Source: Inia geoffrensis
Lineage: Eukaryota > Chordata > Mammalia > Artiodactyla > Iniidae
Length of the DNA: 64,000 nucleotides
Direction: 5' to 3'
Assembly (NCBI GenBank): GCA_036417435.1
Contig: CM070910.1
Coordinates: forward strand, 20,091,501 to 20,155,500
Notes under the pieces: generated by a model
Databases searched by the model: none
What the model saw: the letters and a program-made list of their open reading frames with translations, nothing else
What the model was told of the DNA's origin: nothing
Position numbers and translations under genes: made by a program
Part shown: positions 23,351 to 34,020 of the stretch, piece by piece
Layout: the number at the start of each line of letters is the position of its first letter
How positions within the stretch are numbered: position 1 is the stretch's first letter

Positions 23351-24535
23351 TCTGTGTTCAGTCTGAGGTTTGTCCTCAATGTGTCGAAAGAACACACAAG
23401 TCTCTTCTCTGGGCAGAAAATGCAGGACAAATGCCAGCCTACAAGGATACATTGGGCAAATGTGCTTATCGCAGGGCAACCCATCCTCACTGTTAGGAAC
23501 AACATCCAAACATGTTCTTCTATGACCACACACAGACTCATAGCCTGCCACATCTCAGTTTCTCACAAGAACAGAAATATTACTTGCCCTTCATTGACAT
23601 TGACCAGCACTATGATATAATCATATTCTCCTTGGAGGTTTTAATGGCCTGTTCTGTAACTCAGGTCATAGCCCAACTTGCAAATAACTTTCTGTCAAAA
23701 ATCAGACACCAATATATCATCAAAGAGACTGTATTCCTCTGCCTCAATATTTTTGCCGGAAATCAGTTGATCTTTGGTTTATAGCCCAATCTAGGGTTGC
23801 TGATTTCTTCCAACTTCAGAGGTTGGTGTTTGGTTCCCGCATTAATTACGAAGTGTATTTGGAAAGATCATGTTGGGCTACTTAGTACACTATCTAAGGA
23901 AGGAGATGATATTCTTTTCCCCCCTTTGACCCCCAGCAGCCTCTCTCACCCTTTCTTCTGGATTCAGTAGTTTAGGAAACGGTCTCAGGCTATTCCAGGT
24001 TTGGTAACTATCCCCATGCTCAATCACAAGCATCAGTCTCAAATGTGTGGCTGTCAATCTACATTGGCCACATTTGAGCATCTTGGATTCCATCTACAAC
24101 CAACCAGCACATCTTCCAAAACACCTGAGAACAAAGGGCTGTGCTGTGTCTTCAGAAGCATAAATGTCCTAAAAGAGTCGTTCACCAAGCATGAGTTCTA
24201 TGTGTTCTCTTGGATCCTGAGATCAGGATGATGAGACAGAGGTTGGCTGAGCTCTGAGTTCAAGGAGTCTGCCTCTGTATTATCAAGGCCCATCAGGAGA
24301 ACAAGTCTAAAGTCTTTTCTTGCTCCAGGATTCAGCTAGCCTCCTACTTAATATATTTTTATGTTATCAGATAAGAGGGAACTTTTGAGTGGTTGGTTTT
24401 TGAGACATCAGAGCTTCCAAACTGATCTTCATCAGAGTTTCATATGTTTGAACAGTGAGAAGGCCAATGCATGTGAAGAGGAGTGAACATAGAGAAGAAT
24501 AGTAGGATTTGAAGAGAAATTTAGTGAGAAGCCAG
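23351..24535. other. Unassigned 1.2 kb between two L2 fragments
   Basis: No gene or repeat recognised. Four short overlapping frames (70-90 codons) cluster at 23311-23784. One of these (23512-23784) is C-terminally hydrophobic but has no family I know. It could be an old LTR or DNA transposon too decayed to see by eye. Confidence 0.35.
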
Positions 24536-24539
24536 ATTA

Positions 24540-24775
24540 TCCAGACCTTGGAGGCCACTGTAAGGACTTCAGCTATTACTGGAAATACAATAAGGAGTCA
24601 TTGCAGGCACTTGAGCAAAGGAGTGACATGATCAGGATTATGTTAAAATCTGCCACTTGTGGAGGATAGACTGAAAGGGGCAAAGGAAAGAGGTAAAAAC
24701 CAATTAGAAACAATTGAAATAATCATGGCGAGAATGGATGGTGACATAGCTCAGAGAAATGGTTGTGAAGGTAAT
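24540..24775 (-). repeat. L2 LINE fragment
   Basis: Antisense L2: 'ccttggaggccactgtaagg', 'gagcaaaggagtgacatgat', 'caattgaaataatcatggcg' and 'agaatggatggtgacatag'. It covers the same L2 segment as the end of the fragment at 22795-23350, so the two are separate copies or a duplication, not one split element. Confidence 0.7.
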
Positions 24776-24837
24776 GAGAAATGGCTGATTACTTTTCAGT
24801 AATTCTGTGTCTGTCAATCCAGTGTAGCTATTACCTC

Positions 24838-24897
24838 ATGTTAACAAATAATAAAATAAAATTACAAAATAAAATAAAATAAGATAAAATAGAATAC
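24838..24897. repeat. (AAAAT)n-like low-complexity run
   Basis: Repeating 'aaaataaaat' and variants for about 60 bp. Possibly the decayed A-tail of a retroelement, but no body is visible beside it. Confidence 0.85.
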
Positions 24898-27494
24898 CAA
24901 AATATTTTCTGATAGCCCTAGGCCATGATGATGTACAAATTCTGGATAACATCGTCAAAGGCTCACTTGAGAGGGTATCTAAGATTCCAAACTCAATAGC
25001 GTGATCACCTGACAGATCCTTTGACCCTCTCAGTTGGGGAAGTAAGAGTTTGGGGAGATTGGGTTTGACCTCAAAGGGCAACAGAGAAAGGGAGAGACGG
25101 ATATACAAACAGACAGGCAGGCACAAAGACTGTGGAAATTGTGAGACTTCAGTGCAAGTATGTATATGGCCATTTGCTTCCCACAATTTGATTGCCTTTT
25201 GGGGTCACCAGAGCTCTCTTGCTCCACAGTGATGTTATTGCTCTACATGTAAGTCAGAGACAGGGCAAAGGATAGAGACACAATGTAGGTACCATTAATT
25301 TGGACCTAGACATCCTCCACATGGGGTCTGGAATCCTGGGAGAAAATGTAAGATTGGGAAAACCCAGCACCTTATTTTACTCCCTAGAAGACTGCATTTT
25401 CTGGCTCCCTAGAAGAGCCAGGCACATTGATTTTCAATTCTTTCTCCTTTAGTATGACACAGGCCTCTGCTCTCTGTGGAGTCAATTTTCTGTATGCTTC
25501 ATTTTCCTGGAAAACATAATGCTTTAATCATTCCCCATTTCAAAATGTCTCTTCTAAAAGTCAAAAGGGTGTTTTTCTTGTCTAGCTCAGACACAGAGTT
25601 TACACACTGCAGCTCTGACAAGATTTGAGGACTTTCTCCCATGTGCTGGGTCACCGAACACCCTCCCTGGTGGACTTAATCTAATCCAGTCCACCGAGGC
25701 CCCTAAACTGGCCAATTTGTTGTCATCACTAATTAAAGAGAACATTTTAAAGTCATTTCATGAATGATTCACAGACACATCTCAGTGTCCTTTGTATTTG
25801 CAATGGCGTTCACAGAAGCGAATGTACTTGAAAAATGTCCCACAGCTCCCAGGAACTACTTCAATCAATATTTGCTTTTTTTTGCTTGTCCTTGGCCCTA
25901 TCAGGTCACCTTATCCTTGAATTCTGGAAGATTTTTGCTCTCATTTCTCACAATTTACTTCTAAGTTAATCCTCTCTTCACCAGTTTTTCCCTAAATCCC
26001 ATGATTTCTGTTCTATTATTTTTATGTTCCTGAGTCCTATGGCACATCATTCTAAACCGTTTACCTGAGATAACCATGTTATAATTCGCCATCATTAATG
26101 CCTTTTACAAAATGATCTCCAAAAAAAATATTTTTAAATTCCCATCACCAACTCTAATGGCAATGAACCAAGCCCATGAGAAGTTATTAAGCAACTGAAG
26201 AGACATTCCTGAAAAACATTACCAACTGGGGTCCCACAAATTTTTCATAGCCATAAAACATTTGGCATCAAGGTTAACATTTTATTACTGCACTTTCTCC
26301 TAAGGATTGTCTCAAGATTCCAGCCCGCTCATTTTAACTGCTGGAAGACAGTAGCTGTTAGAAAGAAGCTTACATTGCTTGCTTAGCATATGCCTCTCAG
26401 TAGGCAGCTCTACAATGTGAAGAAGAGTGCCATCAGCTCCTTTTGTGATATGTCCTCTTGACTCACCTCTGCTTGGGCTGACAGAGGGATCAGGGCCTTT
26501 TTCACTGGCCTGGTTTTCCCTGCTGCTGCAAAGAAATAGCACAGGGCTTTGGTACCCCAACTGTACCTCAAATAAAGGGAAATATGTGTTTCAAGAATTA
26601 AGTCTTTCTGGTTTACCTCTTGATGTTTGGGGTAGATGCCAAGGCCCAGTACAGAACAGTCCATGCAAGGGAAGCTCAAATACTTTGCTAAGCAGCCGTA
26701 TCTTATCAGCATCATGTGTGTTGTGGTTATAGAATGTGTGTCTTGACAGTTTCGAAAGCATGGTGGGACAAGCAAGAAAGGAATGAACACATGGAAAGGA
26801 CTTTACCTTTAGAAGGCTGTTTTATTAATGTGTATTAAATATAGAAACTGTCTTGAATTGTCCGTTCTTAAACAGAGTATCTGACATCCCTACTTTAGGT
26901 TATACTTATGACAAATCTACAAAGTCAGTAAGATAGAACAGAATAATAATAAATGGCTTTTTCCCTGTGTCAGCCAGGGATTTTCTGTCCCAGAATTAAA
27001 TCTTTAGAATTCTAGAGCTTTGGGCTATGGCTTTATCAACGATACCAATGAGATTTCCAGGTTCTAAAGAAGGAGCAGGTAGAAAATAAGCCTACTAATA
27101 GTTTGTGAAAAATAGGCACCAGATAAAAGGCATGGGTTACAGGAGGACAGCCACTAGAGAAAGAGGCAATGGAGGCAAACAAGTGAAGATGGGAAGAATG
27201 TAATTAAGGAAGGCAACTTCTTCTTCCACCACTGAGCCAAGAAGACACTTCAAGTTTATTTTTAAAAAAAAATAGAAAATCAATGGATCCTTGTCCACAA
27301 ATTACACATCTTTTGGGCTTGCTCACCATTCTGACCAATCCCCTTTTCCTGCACTCTACTTCATGTGGAACTGAAGTCTGGAAACTATTTCTTTATGCTG
27401 TGGCACCACTGGTCTATGGATTACAGTGCACATGTGTCCAGTTAAAGAATGAATCTTTAGGGCAAGAATCAATCATCTCTCCCTCCAAATGCAT
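24898..27494. other. Unassigned sequence
   Basis: 2.6 kb with no recognised gene or repeat. The longest frames (116 codons minus at 24836-25186; 126 codons minus at 26410-26790; 113 codons plus at 27283-27624) lack domains and overlap frames on the other strand. Confidence 0.5.
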
Positions 27495-27605
27495 CCTACT
27501 GCTGAGAAACTTAAGGGGGTTTAGTAATTGGTCCAAGATCACACAGCTGCTAGACAGAAGGGTGAGATGTAAGACCAGCTCTAGATGGTTGCAAGTCTCA
27601 AATGC
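27495..27605 (-). repeat. MIR SINE fragment
   Basis: 'gctgagaaacttaaggggg', 'gtaattggtccaagatcac' and 'acagctgctagacagaaggg' match antisense MIR (gaaactgaggcacagag...aacttgcccaaggtcacacagctag). Confidence 0.8.
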
Positions 27606-27703
27606 AGCACCATGTCTCATGTAAAAGGTGATCAGCCAGTATCTTTTGATGGACTGCATGGTTAAGAGAGTAAATAAAGTTAAAAAAAAGAAAAAAAGAA
27701 TTT

Positions 27704-28033
27704 GGGGGGACCTCCCTGGTGGTGCAGTGGATACGAATCCGCCTGCCAACGCAGGGAACACGGGTTTGATCCCTGGTCTGCCAAGATCCCATATGCCACG
27801 GAGCAACTAAGCCCATGCGCCACAACTACTGAGCCTGCGCTCCAGAGCCCACGAGCCACAACTACTGAAGCCCACGTGCCTAGAGCCCGTCCTCCCCAAC
27901 AAGAGAAGGCACTGCAATGAGAAGTCCGCACACAGCAACGAAGAGTAGCCCCCGCTCACCACAACTAGAGAAAGCCCGCGCACAGCAACAAAGACACAAT
28001 GCAGCCCAAAAAATTAAAATTAAATTTAAAAAT
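27704..28033 (+). mobile_element. CHR-family SINE, long form
   Basis: Head 'ggggacctccctggtggtgc', B-box 'gggtttgatccc', then the long body with repeated 'cacaactactga' units and the end 'cgcagccc' analogue plus an A/T-rich tail. About 330 bp. A TSD near 'aaagaattt' (ending at 27703 on the left; 28034-28042 on the right). More diverged than the short subtype, so probably older. Confidence 0.93.
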
Positions 28034-28042
28034 AAAGAATTT

Positions 28043-28654
28043 AAATCTAAAACACTAGCAATTTGAGAAGAATATTTCCATAATATCCAATTTCATTTTC
28101 TAGTTTCCTTAAAAGGACATAGGAAGGGGTCCAGGACTGGATATAATAGGAGCACTTCTTTCTAATTCATCAAAAACTTAGAAATCTCCTTTAGTAAGTC
28201 ATTGAACCTCACATGCTTTTGTTTCTCTGAAAAAATGAAGATACAATACTAAACATTAGTTTATGTTTCCCAATTAGTTTAGAACCTTAGATGATTACAC
28301 TGTACCAAACATGAGAATAGTAACTAGAATTTTAGGGCATGTATTCCAAAATTCTTGATTATTTCTTTTAAAAATAGACAAATAAATAGGAAAAACAACC
28401 ATGGGTGTAACCCCTCCCTCTTGACCTGACTGCCTTGGGATTCACTGAAGGGTCTCAGCACAAAGATCCAGAGAAAGATCTAAGAGCCCACCTACAGCCT
28501 GCTTCTCCCTCAGTTTCCTCATGAGATGACATTAGGGCTTATTTAAGTGTGAGCTGACAATACTGACCCCCACACAAAATCTGAAAGACTAAGGCTGGTA
28601 AAAGGAAGAAGTGTGCTCTCTGGACACTGGGCAATTTATTATCGTTAAGTCAGT
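28043..28654. other. Unassigned sequence
   Basis: No gene or repeat recognised. Confidence 0.5.
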
Positions 28655-29314
28655 TATACTGAAGAAACACTGATTGATTGCCAGCTATGTTCCAGGCACT
28701 CTGCTCTGTGTTGTGTATACAATCATGAAAACAATGAGGTTCTGTCCTCAAGAACCTTTCAGAAATCCTAACTGAATCTCAAGCTGACACAATGGTGTTT
28801 TTATAGAATAGAGTGAGGGCAGAAATAAGGGAGGAATCAATGTTACTAGAGAAAAAGAGAGAGTTCTGAGACTTGAAAGGTGAGCAGCAAGTAGGAAAAA
28901 GGCATAGAAGCAGTGGGGAGAGCATGCACAAAAGAACAGTGGCATGAAACACACAGTAGATGTGAATAAGAACAAATAATTTAGGGAAGATAAAAAGAGC
29001 TGGGTAGTGCTGGAGAGGAAGGGAACATGGTAGTGTCTGGGAAGGAGGCAGAGGTTATATCATAAGAGACCTATAAACCTGATAAGAAATTTAGGTTTTA
29101 ACTTGACAGCTATGGGGATTAAAGAGAGTTAAGCAGGAAAGTGCATTTTAAAACACTTAGTCTGGTGGAGCTGTAGAAACAGAGTATAGGAATAATCCAT
29201 GAGAGTTTGAGGCCCTAGACTGAGACTTTAATAGAAGAGGTTGAAAAGTATAGGCTAGATATCATGGTGGCAAAATCTACATGATTTGAAAATCAATTCA
29301 ATGTTTGTAGATAG

Positions 29315-29430
29315 GGACTTCCCTGGTGGTCCAGTGGTTAACACTCTGTACTTCCAATGCAGGGATGCAGGGGATGCAGGTTTGATCCCTGGTCAGGCAA
29401 TTAAATCCCATGCGGCGCGGCCAAAAAAAA
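29315..29430 (+). mobile_element. tRNA-derived SINE, minimal form
   Basis: Head 'ggacttccctggtggtccag', B-box 'aggtttgatccc', tail 'gcggcgcggccaaaaaaaa'. It contains a small internal duplication ('atgcaggg' repeated at 29357-29381). TSDs tttgtagatag (29304-29314) and tgtgcagatag (29465-29475) enclose it together with the adjoining (TG)n, showing the microsatellite grew from its tail. Confidence 0.93.
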
Positions 29431-29433
29431 TAT

Positions 29434-29435
29434 AT

Positions 29436-29468
<33 letters not shown>

Positions 29469-29469
29469 C
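29434..29469. repeat. (TG)n microsatellite at a SINE tail
   Basis: About 17 TG units with one interruption ('tgtgagtg'), inside the TSDs of the SINE at 29315 and directly after its A-tail. Confidence 0.95.
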
Positions 29470-30200
29470 AGATAGAAGTAAATTAAATAGGTGAGAATTT
29501 AACTCAGATGTCTGGTTTGGATAGCAAAATGATAGGTGATGCCATTCACCATGGTAGGCAAGACATGAGTGCTGGGATAAGGTTAATAAAATGAGTGTTC
29601 CATACTTTAAGTTTATGGTATCTGGGGAATGGAAATCTGAGCGAAGTTGTCCAAGGTCTTGAATAGACAGAGATTCAAACCAGGGATCCAGATTATCATG
29701 GGTACACAGTTAAAACTTTGAGATCAGATGTCATCATTTAGGGACAAAAGTATAAAGTAAAAGAATAAGAATCTGAGGACAGAACTCTCAGAAATAGAGA
29801 AGGAAAGGGCAGAGGGAATGAAGCATCAGGGAGGAAGGAAGATACCCATGGGAGAGTGATGTCCTAGAAGCCAAGGAAGGAGAGGGGTCTGCAGGAGGAG
29901 GGGGTCATCAACAGTATCAAATCTCACAGGGCAGATGAGAAAACAGCATTATATTTGTCAGACAGAAGATATAAATACCCATTTCTAGGAGCAGAGGGAA
30001 TGGGTTCTGAAAAAGTGAAGATAGAAAATAGAGACTACTTTTCAGTATGCCTGGTTGTAAAGGGTGCCCTGATATAGGGCTCTAAGAAAAGGAATACAAG
30101 GGGCTGACAGCGGGGTTAATTTCTAAGTGAGAATAACTTTAACATGTTTCCAAGGTGTTGAGAAGCTAGTGAAGAGGATAAGTTTAAAATACAGAAGAGA

Positions 30201-30409
30201 GGGGCTTCCCTGGTGGCGCAGTGGTTGAGAGTCCGCCTGCCGATGAAGGGGACACGGGTTCGTGCCCCGGTCCTGGAAGATCCCACATGCTGCGGAGCGG
30301 CGGGGACCGTGAGCCATGGCCGCTGAGCCTGCGTGTCCGGAGCCTGTGCTCCGCAACGGGAGAGGCCACAGCAGTGAGAGGCCCGTGTATAGCACAAAAA
30401 AAAAAAAAA
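30201..30409 (+). mobile_element. CHR-family SINE, short young subtype
   Basis: Head 'ggggcttccctggtggcgca', B-box 'gggttcgtgcccc', A-tail of about 18. A perfect 14-bp TSD, aaaatacagaagag, lies at 30186-30199 and 30410-30423. It lies within the long L2. Frames across it on both strands are not genes. Confidence 0.97.
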
Positions 30410-30750
30410 AAAATACAGAAGAGGGGTAAATATAGAAGAGATGAGAGAGGATGAATGAGCTTAAGATCAGCTGTAAATAGAAGCTTCTTTCCGTACGGCT
30501 GGAGGGGAAGAAGTGAAGATGTGAGTGAGCATGAAGTTTATCCCACTTCAACTTCATCAATTATCTTTCGGATGCAGACAGCAGCTTTACCAGCTAGAAG
30601 GGAAAAGGGCAAGTGCAGAAAAAGGGGCTTGAGAGTAGTTAAAATCTGTGATAAACATGTGGTGAGTGGGAGAGGAAACTGACCAGAGGCAGACAAAAAT
30701 CTTGATGAGTAGTGTAAATGGTCCATCTGAGGCTGGAGACCATTAAATGA

Positions 30751-30974
30751 TCCTGGTACCAAGAACTCAGATATGTGACTTTCTCTAAAGGTTAGAATGA
30801 TTACAAGATTTGTATGATGGAAAAACAGAGGTAATCATTAAACACACGGGGAAGAATTTGGTTAAAGCCACAAATTGTGGGGTCTGTTCAGAATTGATAA
30901 GAATGCTAAATCATAAGAATGAACAGGGAGGAAAAAACTGAAAGGGCTGAGGGACTAGAAATCTCAGTGCTGGT
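30751..30974. other. Unassigned sequence
   Basis: No feature recognised; it may be the diverged inner continuation of the long L2. Confidence 0.35.
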
Positions 30975-30988
30975 AAAGAACAAGCAAG

Positions 30989-31297
30989 CGGGGACTTCCC
31001 TGGTGGTGCAGTAGTTAAGAATCCGCCTGCCAATGCAGGGGACTCCGGGAAGATCCCACGTGCCGCGGAGCAACTAAGCCCGAGCGCCACAACTACTGAT
31101 CTCACGTGCCACAGCTATTGAAGCCCGTGCATCTAGAGCCTGTGCTCTGCAAGAAGAGAAGCCACCACAATGAGAAGCCCGCGCACCGCAACAAAGTGTA
31201 GCCTCTGCTCTTCACAACTAGAGAAAGCCCGCGTGCAGCAACGAAGACCCAAAGCAGCCAAAAATAAATAAATAAATAAATAAATTTATATTTAAAA
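30989..31297 (+). mobile_element. CHR-family SINE, long form, B-box deleted
   Basis: Head 'ggggacttccctggtggtgc', long body with 'cacaactactga', and a (AAAT)n tail. A perfect 14-bp TSD, aaagaacaagcaag, lies at 30975-30988 and 31298-31311. Compared with the other copies, about 20-25 bases carrying the B-box (gggttcga.ccc) are absent: 'caggggac' joins 'tccgggaag' near 31043. This copy therefore lacks a usable internal Pol III promoter. Confidence 0.95.
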
Positions 31298-31311
31298 AAA
31301 GAACAAGCAAG

Positions 31312-32010
31312 TGTACTAAATATTTAACATGCAGGAAGGATGGGATGAATTCATAAAGGAATGTTACATTTGGCCTCCACTTCTCCTTTAAACCTGTCAG
31401 GTAGGGGCATGGGGTAGAATGTCCTCTGCTCCTAGAAAAGCAGGCTCTCAACTCTACTGGCCTCTCTTAGGTAGTGAAAAGTTCTACAGATCCTTTAATT
31501 CACAAACATTCCACTAATCAAAAATGTCCATTTCAATATCAATCCACAATTCAATTCTCATTGAAAGATGAGGCTTATCCCCTTCCTCACCTTGAATTAG
31601 GGTTAGTTACAGGTGAGCTGTCCACCACTTGGGGAGGTAAGTTTGTGGCTGGCTTCTTCTCTCTTTCTCCCCACTGACTAAGCTATTTCAACTCTTGCCA
31701 GAATGGAAGCAGAGCCAGGCTGAGGGAGAGTAAGGGGGACTGGAAAGACCTTATTTGACTAATGCCTGTTTAAAGAAAGCTTCATGCTCTCTGAATCCAG
31801 CAAATATTTAAAGCCTATTCTTCTCCCAAGTCATGTTTGTGCCTTCTTCACAGATGTCCCTCCTGGGCCCCCCTGACAGCAATTATCATCATGGACATAA
31901 TCCTCTCCTTCAGCCAATTACTTCTGGTTCCCTCTGAATTTCTGTCCTGGCTTTTTACTGCTTGATGCCTCACCTGGCAAGGCAACATCTTTATAGAAGA
32001 AGAGAGGGAG
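31312..32010. other. Unassigned sequence
   Basis: No gene or repeat recognised. Frames of 67-78 codons are unsupported; one on the minus strand (31848-32084) contains a Cys-Val run that is just the translated (CA)n. Confidence 0.5.
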
Positions 32011-32024
32011 AAATAAATAAATAA

Positions 32025-32067
<43 letters not shown>
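32011..32067. repeat. (AAAT)n / (AC)n compound microsatellite
   Basis: Four AAAT-type units followed by about 20 AC units. Confidence 0.97.
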
Positions 32068-32070
<3 letters not shown>

Positions 32071-32099
32071 TTATATATACTCACATATTTGTTTCATTT

Positions 32100-32315
32100 C
32101 TTCCTGTGAATTTAAATTACTGTCTGATGTTATTTCATTTCAACCTGAAGGAGTTCCTTTAGTATTTCTAGCAGGATAGGTCTGCCAGCAACAAATTCCC
32201 CCAGTTTTTGTTTATCTGGGGATATCTTTATTTCATCTTCACTTTTGAAACAGAAGTTCACTGTATATAAGACTCTTGATGAACAGTTATTTCTTTTTTT
32301 GTGTGCTTTCTACAA
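32100..32315 (-). mobile_element. Old L1 LINE, ORF1-region piece
   Basis: Antisense L1M phrases: 'tttagtatttctagcagg', 'tctggggatatctttatttc', 'cttttgaaacagaagttc', 'gactcttgatgaacagtta'. They match the segment that in intact elements directly precedes the sequence resuming at 33185, so this is one half of a split element. Confidence 0.7.
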
Positions 32316-32835
32316 ACGTAATTTTTTTAATTTATTAGTTTGTTAATACACAAAATCAGTTGGAATGGTAAATTTCCACAAACTACGTACAATTAATTAT
32401 AATCGTCAATAATTAAAATAACACAAGTTCACAGACATACACATGGACACTCACACTTGTTCTAGATTGGATTCCTCAATACATAGGGTTCTCCTGAACC
32501 CAAAGTTTTCTTGCCAAATTCCAGGTTGAGAGTTCACCTTTTCCAATTTCACATTTTCTCAATTCTTCTTGGAATCCTGTGGGTATTATTTTCCCCTTAG
32601 ACCAGGATTGTGGGGTCTTTAAAAACTAGAAACCCTAAGAGATTTCTTACTGCTGAAGCACCAGCAGATTTTGTGGTGCGATGTGATGGACACAGAAGCA
32701 ACCCAGGAGGGTTCTTGATAATGTAGATAGACTGGAAAAGTTTTTTAAAAAAGATGAGAAATAAGAGACCTGTTTCTTCTCATCTTCCTCCCTGAGTGGA
32801 CACCAAGAGGCAGGAATAAGCGCATTTGAGGCTTT
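32316..32835. other. Unassigned block inside a split L1
   Basis: No gene recognised. It interrupts the L1M sequence between 32315 and 33185. The source is unclear; it may be part of the insertion that brought the L1 3' end at 32836-33178. Confidence 0.4.
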
Positions 32836-33178
32836 TTTAAAATTAATTTTTATTGGAGTATAGTTGATTCACAATGTTGTGTTAGTTTCAGGTATACAGC
32901 AAAGTGAATCAGTTATACATATATGTATATCCACTCTTTTTTAGATTGTATTCCCACATAGGTCATTACAGGGTATTGAGTAGAGTTCTCTGTGCTATAC
33001 AGTAGGTTCTTGTTAGTTATCTATTTTATATGTAGTAGTATGTATATGTCAATCCCAATCTCCAATTTATCGCTCCTAGCCCCCCTCTTTCTCCCTTGGT
33101 AACCGTAAGTTTTTGTTTTCTACACCTGTGACTCTATTTCTGTTTTGTAAATAGGTTCATTTGTACCATTTTTTTTAA
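32836..33178 (-). mobile_element. L1 LINE 3' end, cetartiodactyl type
   Basis: Antisense L1 3' UTR: 'ttttattggagtatagttga', 'acaatgttgtgttagtttc', 'ggtatacagcaaagtgaatc', 'gtgctatacagtaggttc', 'gtaccattttttttaaga'. A 5'-truncated insertion (about 340 bp) typical of whale and ruminant L1. Less diverged than the L1M sequence around it. Confidence 0.9.
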
Positions 33179-33184
33179 GATGAT

Positions 33185-34020
33185 GGAGAGTTCTTTCTTT
33201 CTTTCAACATTTTGAGTATATCATTCCACTGCCTTCCGGACTCCATTGTTTTGGGTGAGAAGTCAACCATTCACTGTATTGACATTCCCCTATTGTAAAT
33301 CAGTCGCTTTTTTCCTGTTGCCTTCAATATTTTCTCTTTGTTTTTGGATTTCATCAGTTTCACTGTGATGGCTTAGAAGGGAGTATTTTGTTTTTATCAT
33401 AATTGGTGTCTGTTGAGCTTCTTGGATTTGTAAATTAATGTTTTCATCAAATTTGGGAATTTTTCAGCCATTATTTTCTTAAGCATTTTTTCTGCCCTTT
33501 TTCCTCTTTCCTCTCCTTCTGGGAGTTCCATTACATCTATATTGTTACACTGATGTTATCCCACAGGACTCGGAGGCTCTGCTTATTTTTCTTCTATCTT
33601 TTTTCTCTATGTTCTTAAGACTTCTCTAACTTCAAGTTCACTGATTATTTCTTTTGCCATCTCAAATCTGTTTTGAGCCCATCTATAGAATTTCTCATTA
33701 CAGTTTTGGAATTTTTAACTCAAGAATTTTATTTGGTTTTTTCCTAGAGTTTTTCCTCTCTTAAGTTTCCCTACTTGTTGAGTCACTGTCGTAATATTTT
33801 CCTTTACTTTTTTGAACACATTTATAACAGCTACTTTAAGTCTTAGTCTACTAAAGCCTACACTTGAACCTACTCAGAGTCAGTTTCTATTAATTGGTTT
33901 CTCCCTTGAGTATAGTGTCATACTTTCCAATTTCTGTGCATGTCTCATAATTTTTCGTTGAAAAAATGACATTTTAGATAACTTATTATAGCAACTATGA
34001 ATTCTGTTTTATTTTTCTGA
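33185..34020 (-). mobile_element. Old L1 LINE, ORF1-region piece (continuation)
   Basis: Antisense L1M: 'cattttgagtatatcattcc', 'cactgccttccggactcc', 'gtctgttgagcttcttgg', 'tttgggaatttttcagcc', 'ctgggagttccattacatc', 'tgcatgtctcataatttttc'. It continues the element at 32100-32315. No intact frame. Confidence 0.85.

Larger units (their letters stand above)
28655..30750 (-). repeat. Long L2 LINE fragment
   Basis: About 1.8 kb of antisense L2 (plus two inserted SINEs). It starts at the 3' end ('ttgccagctatgttccagg') and continues through 'caggcactctgctctgtg', 'agtgatgtcctagaagcc', 'gtcatcaacagtatcaaatc' and 'gtatgcctggttgtaaaggg', so it reaches into the reverse-transcriptase ORF. L2 is a CR1-clade LINE, inactive since early mammals; frames are broken throughout. 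The inner end (about 30.75 kb) is approximate. Confidence 0.8.

Noticed and set aside
23512..23784. Membrane-protein-like 90-codon frame
   Set aside because: No ATG-context, homology or splice evidence, and neighbouring frames overlap it on both strands.
30123..30560. 145-codon minus-strand frame
   Set aside because: A composite of antisense SINE and diverged L2; no continuous protein homology.
31848..32084. Minus-strand frame with a Cys-Val repeat
   Set aside because: The repeat is just the translated (CA)n microsatellite.
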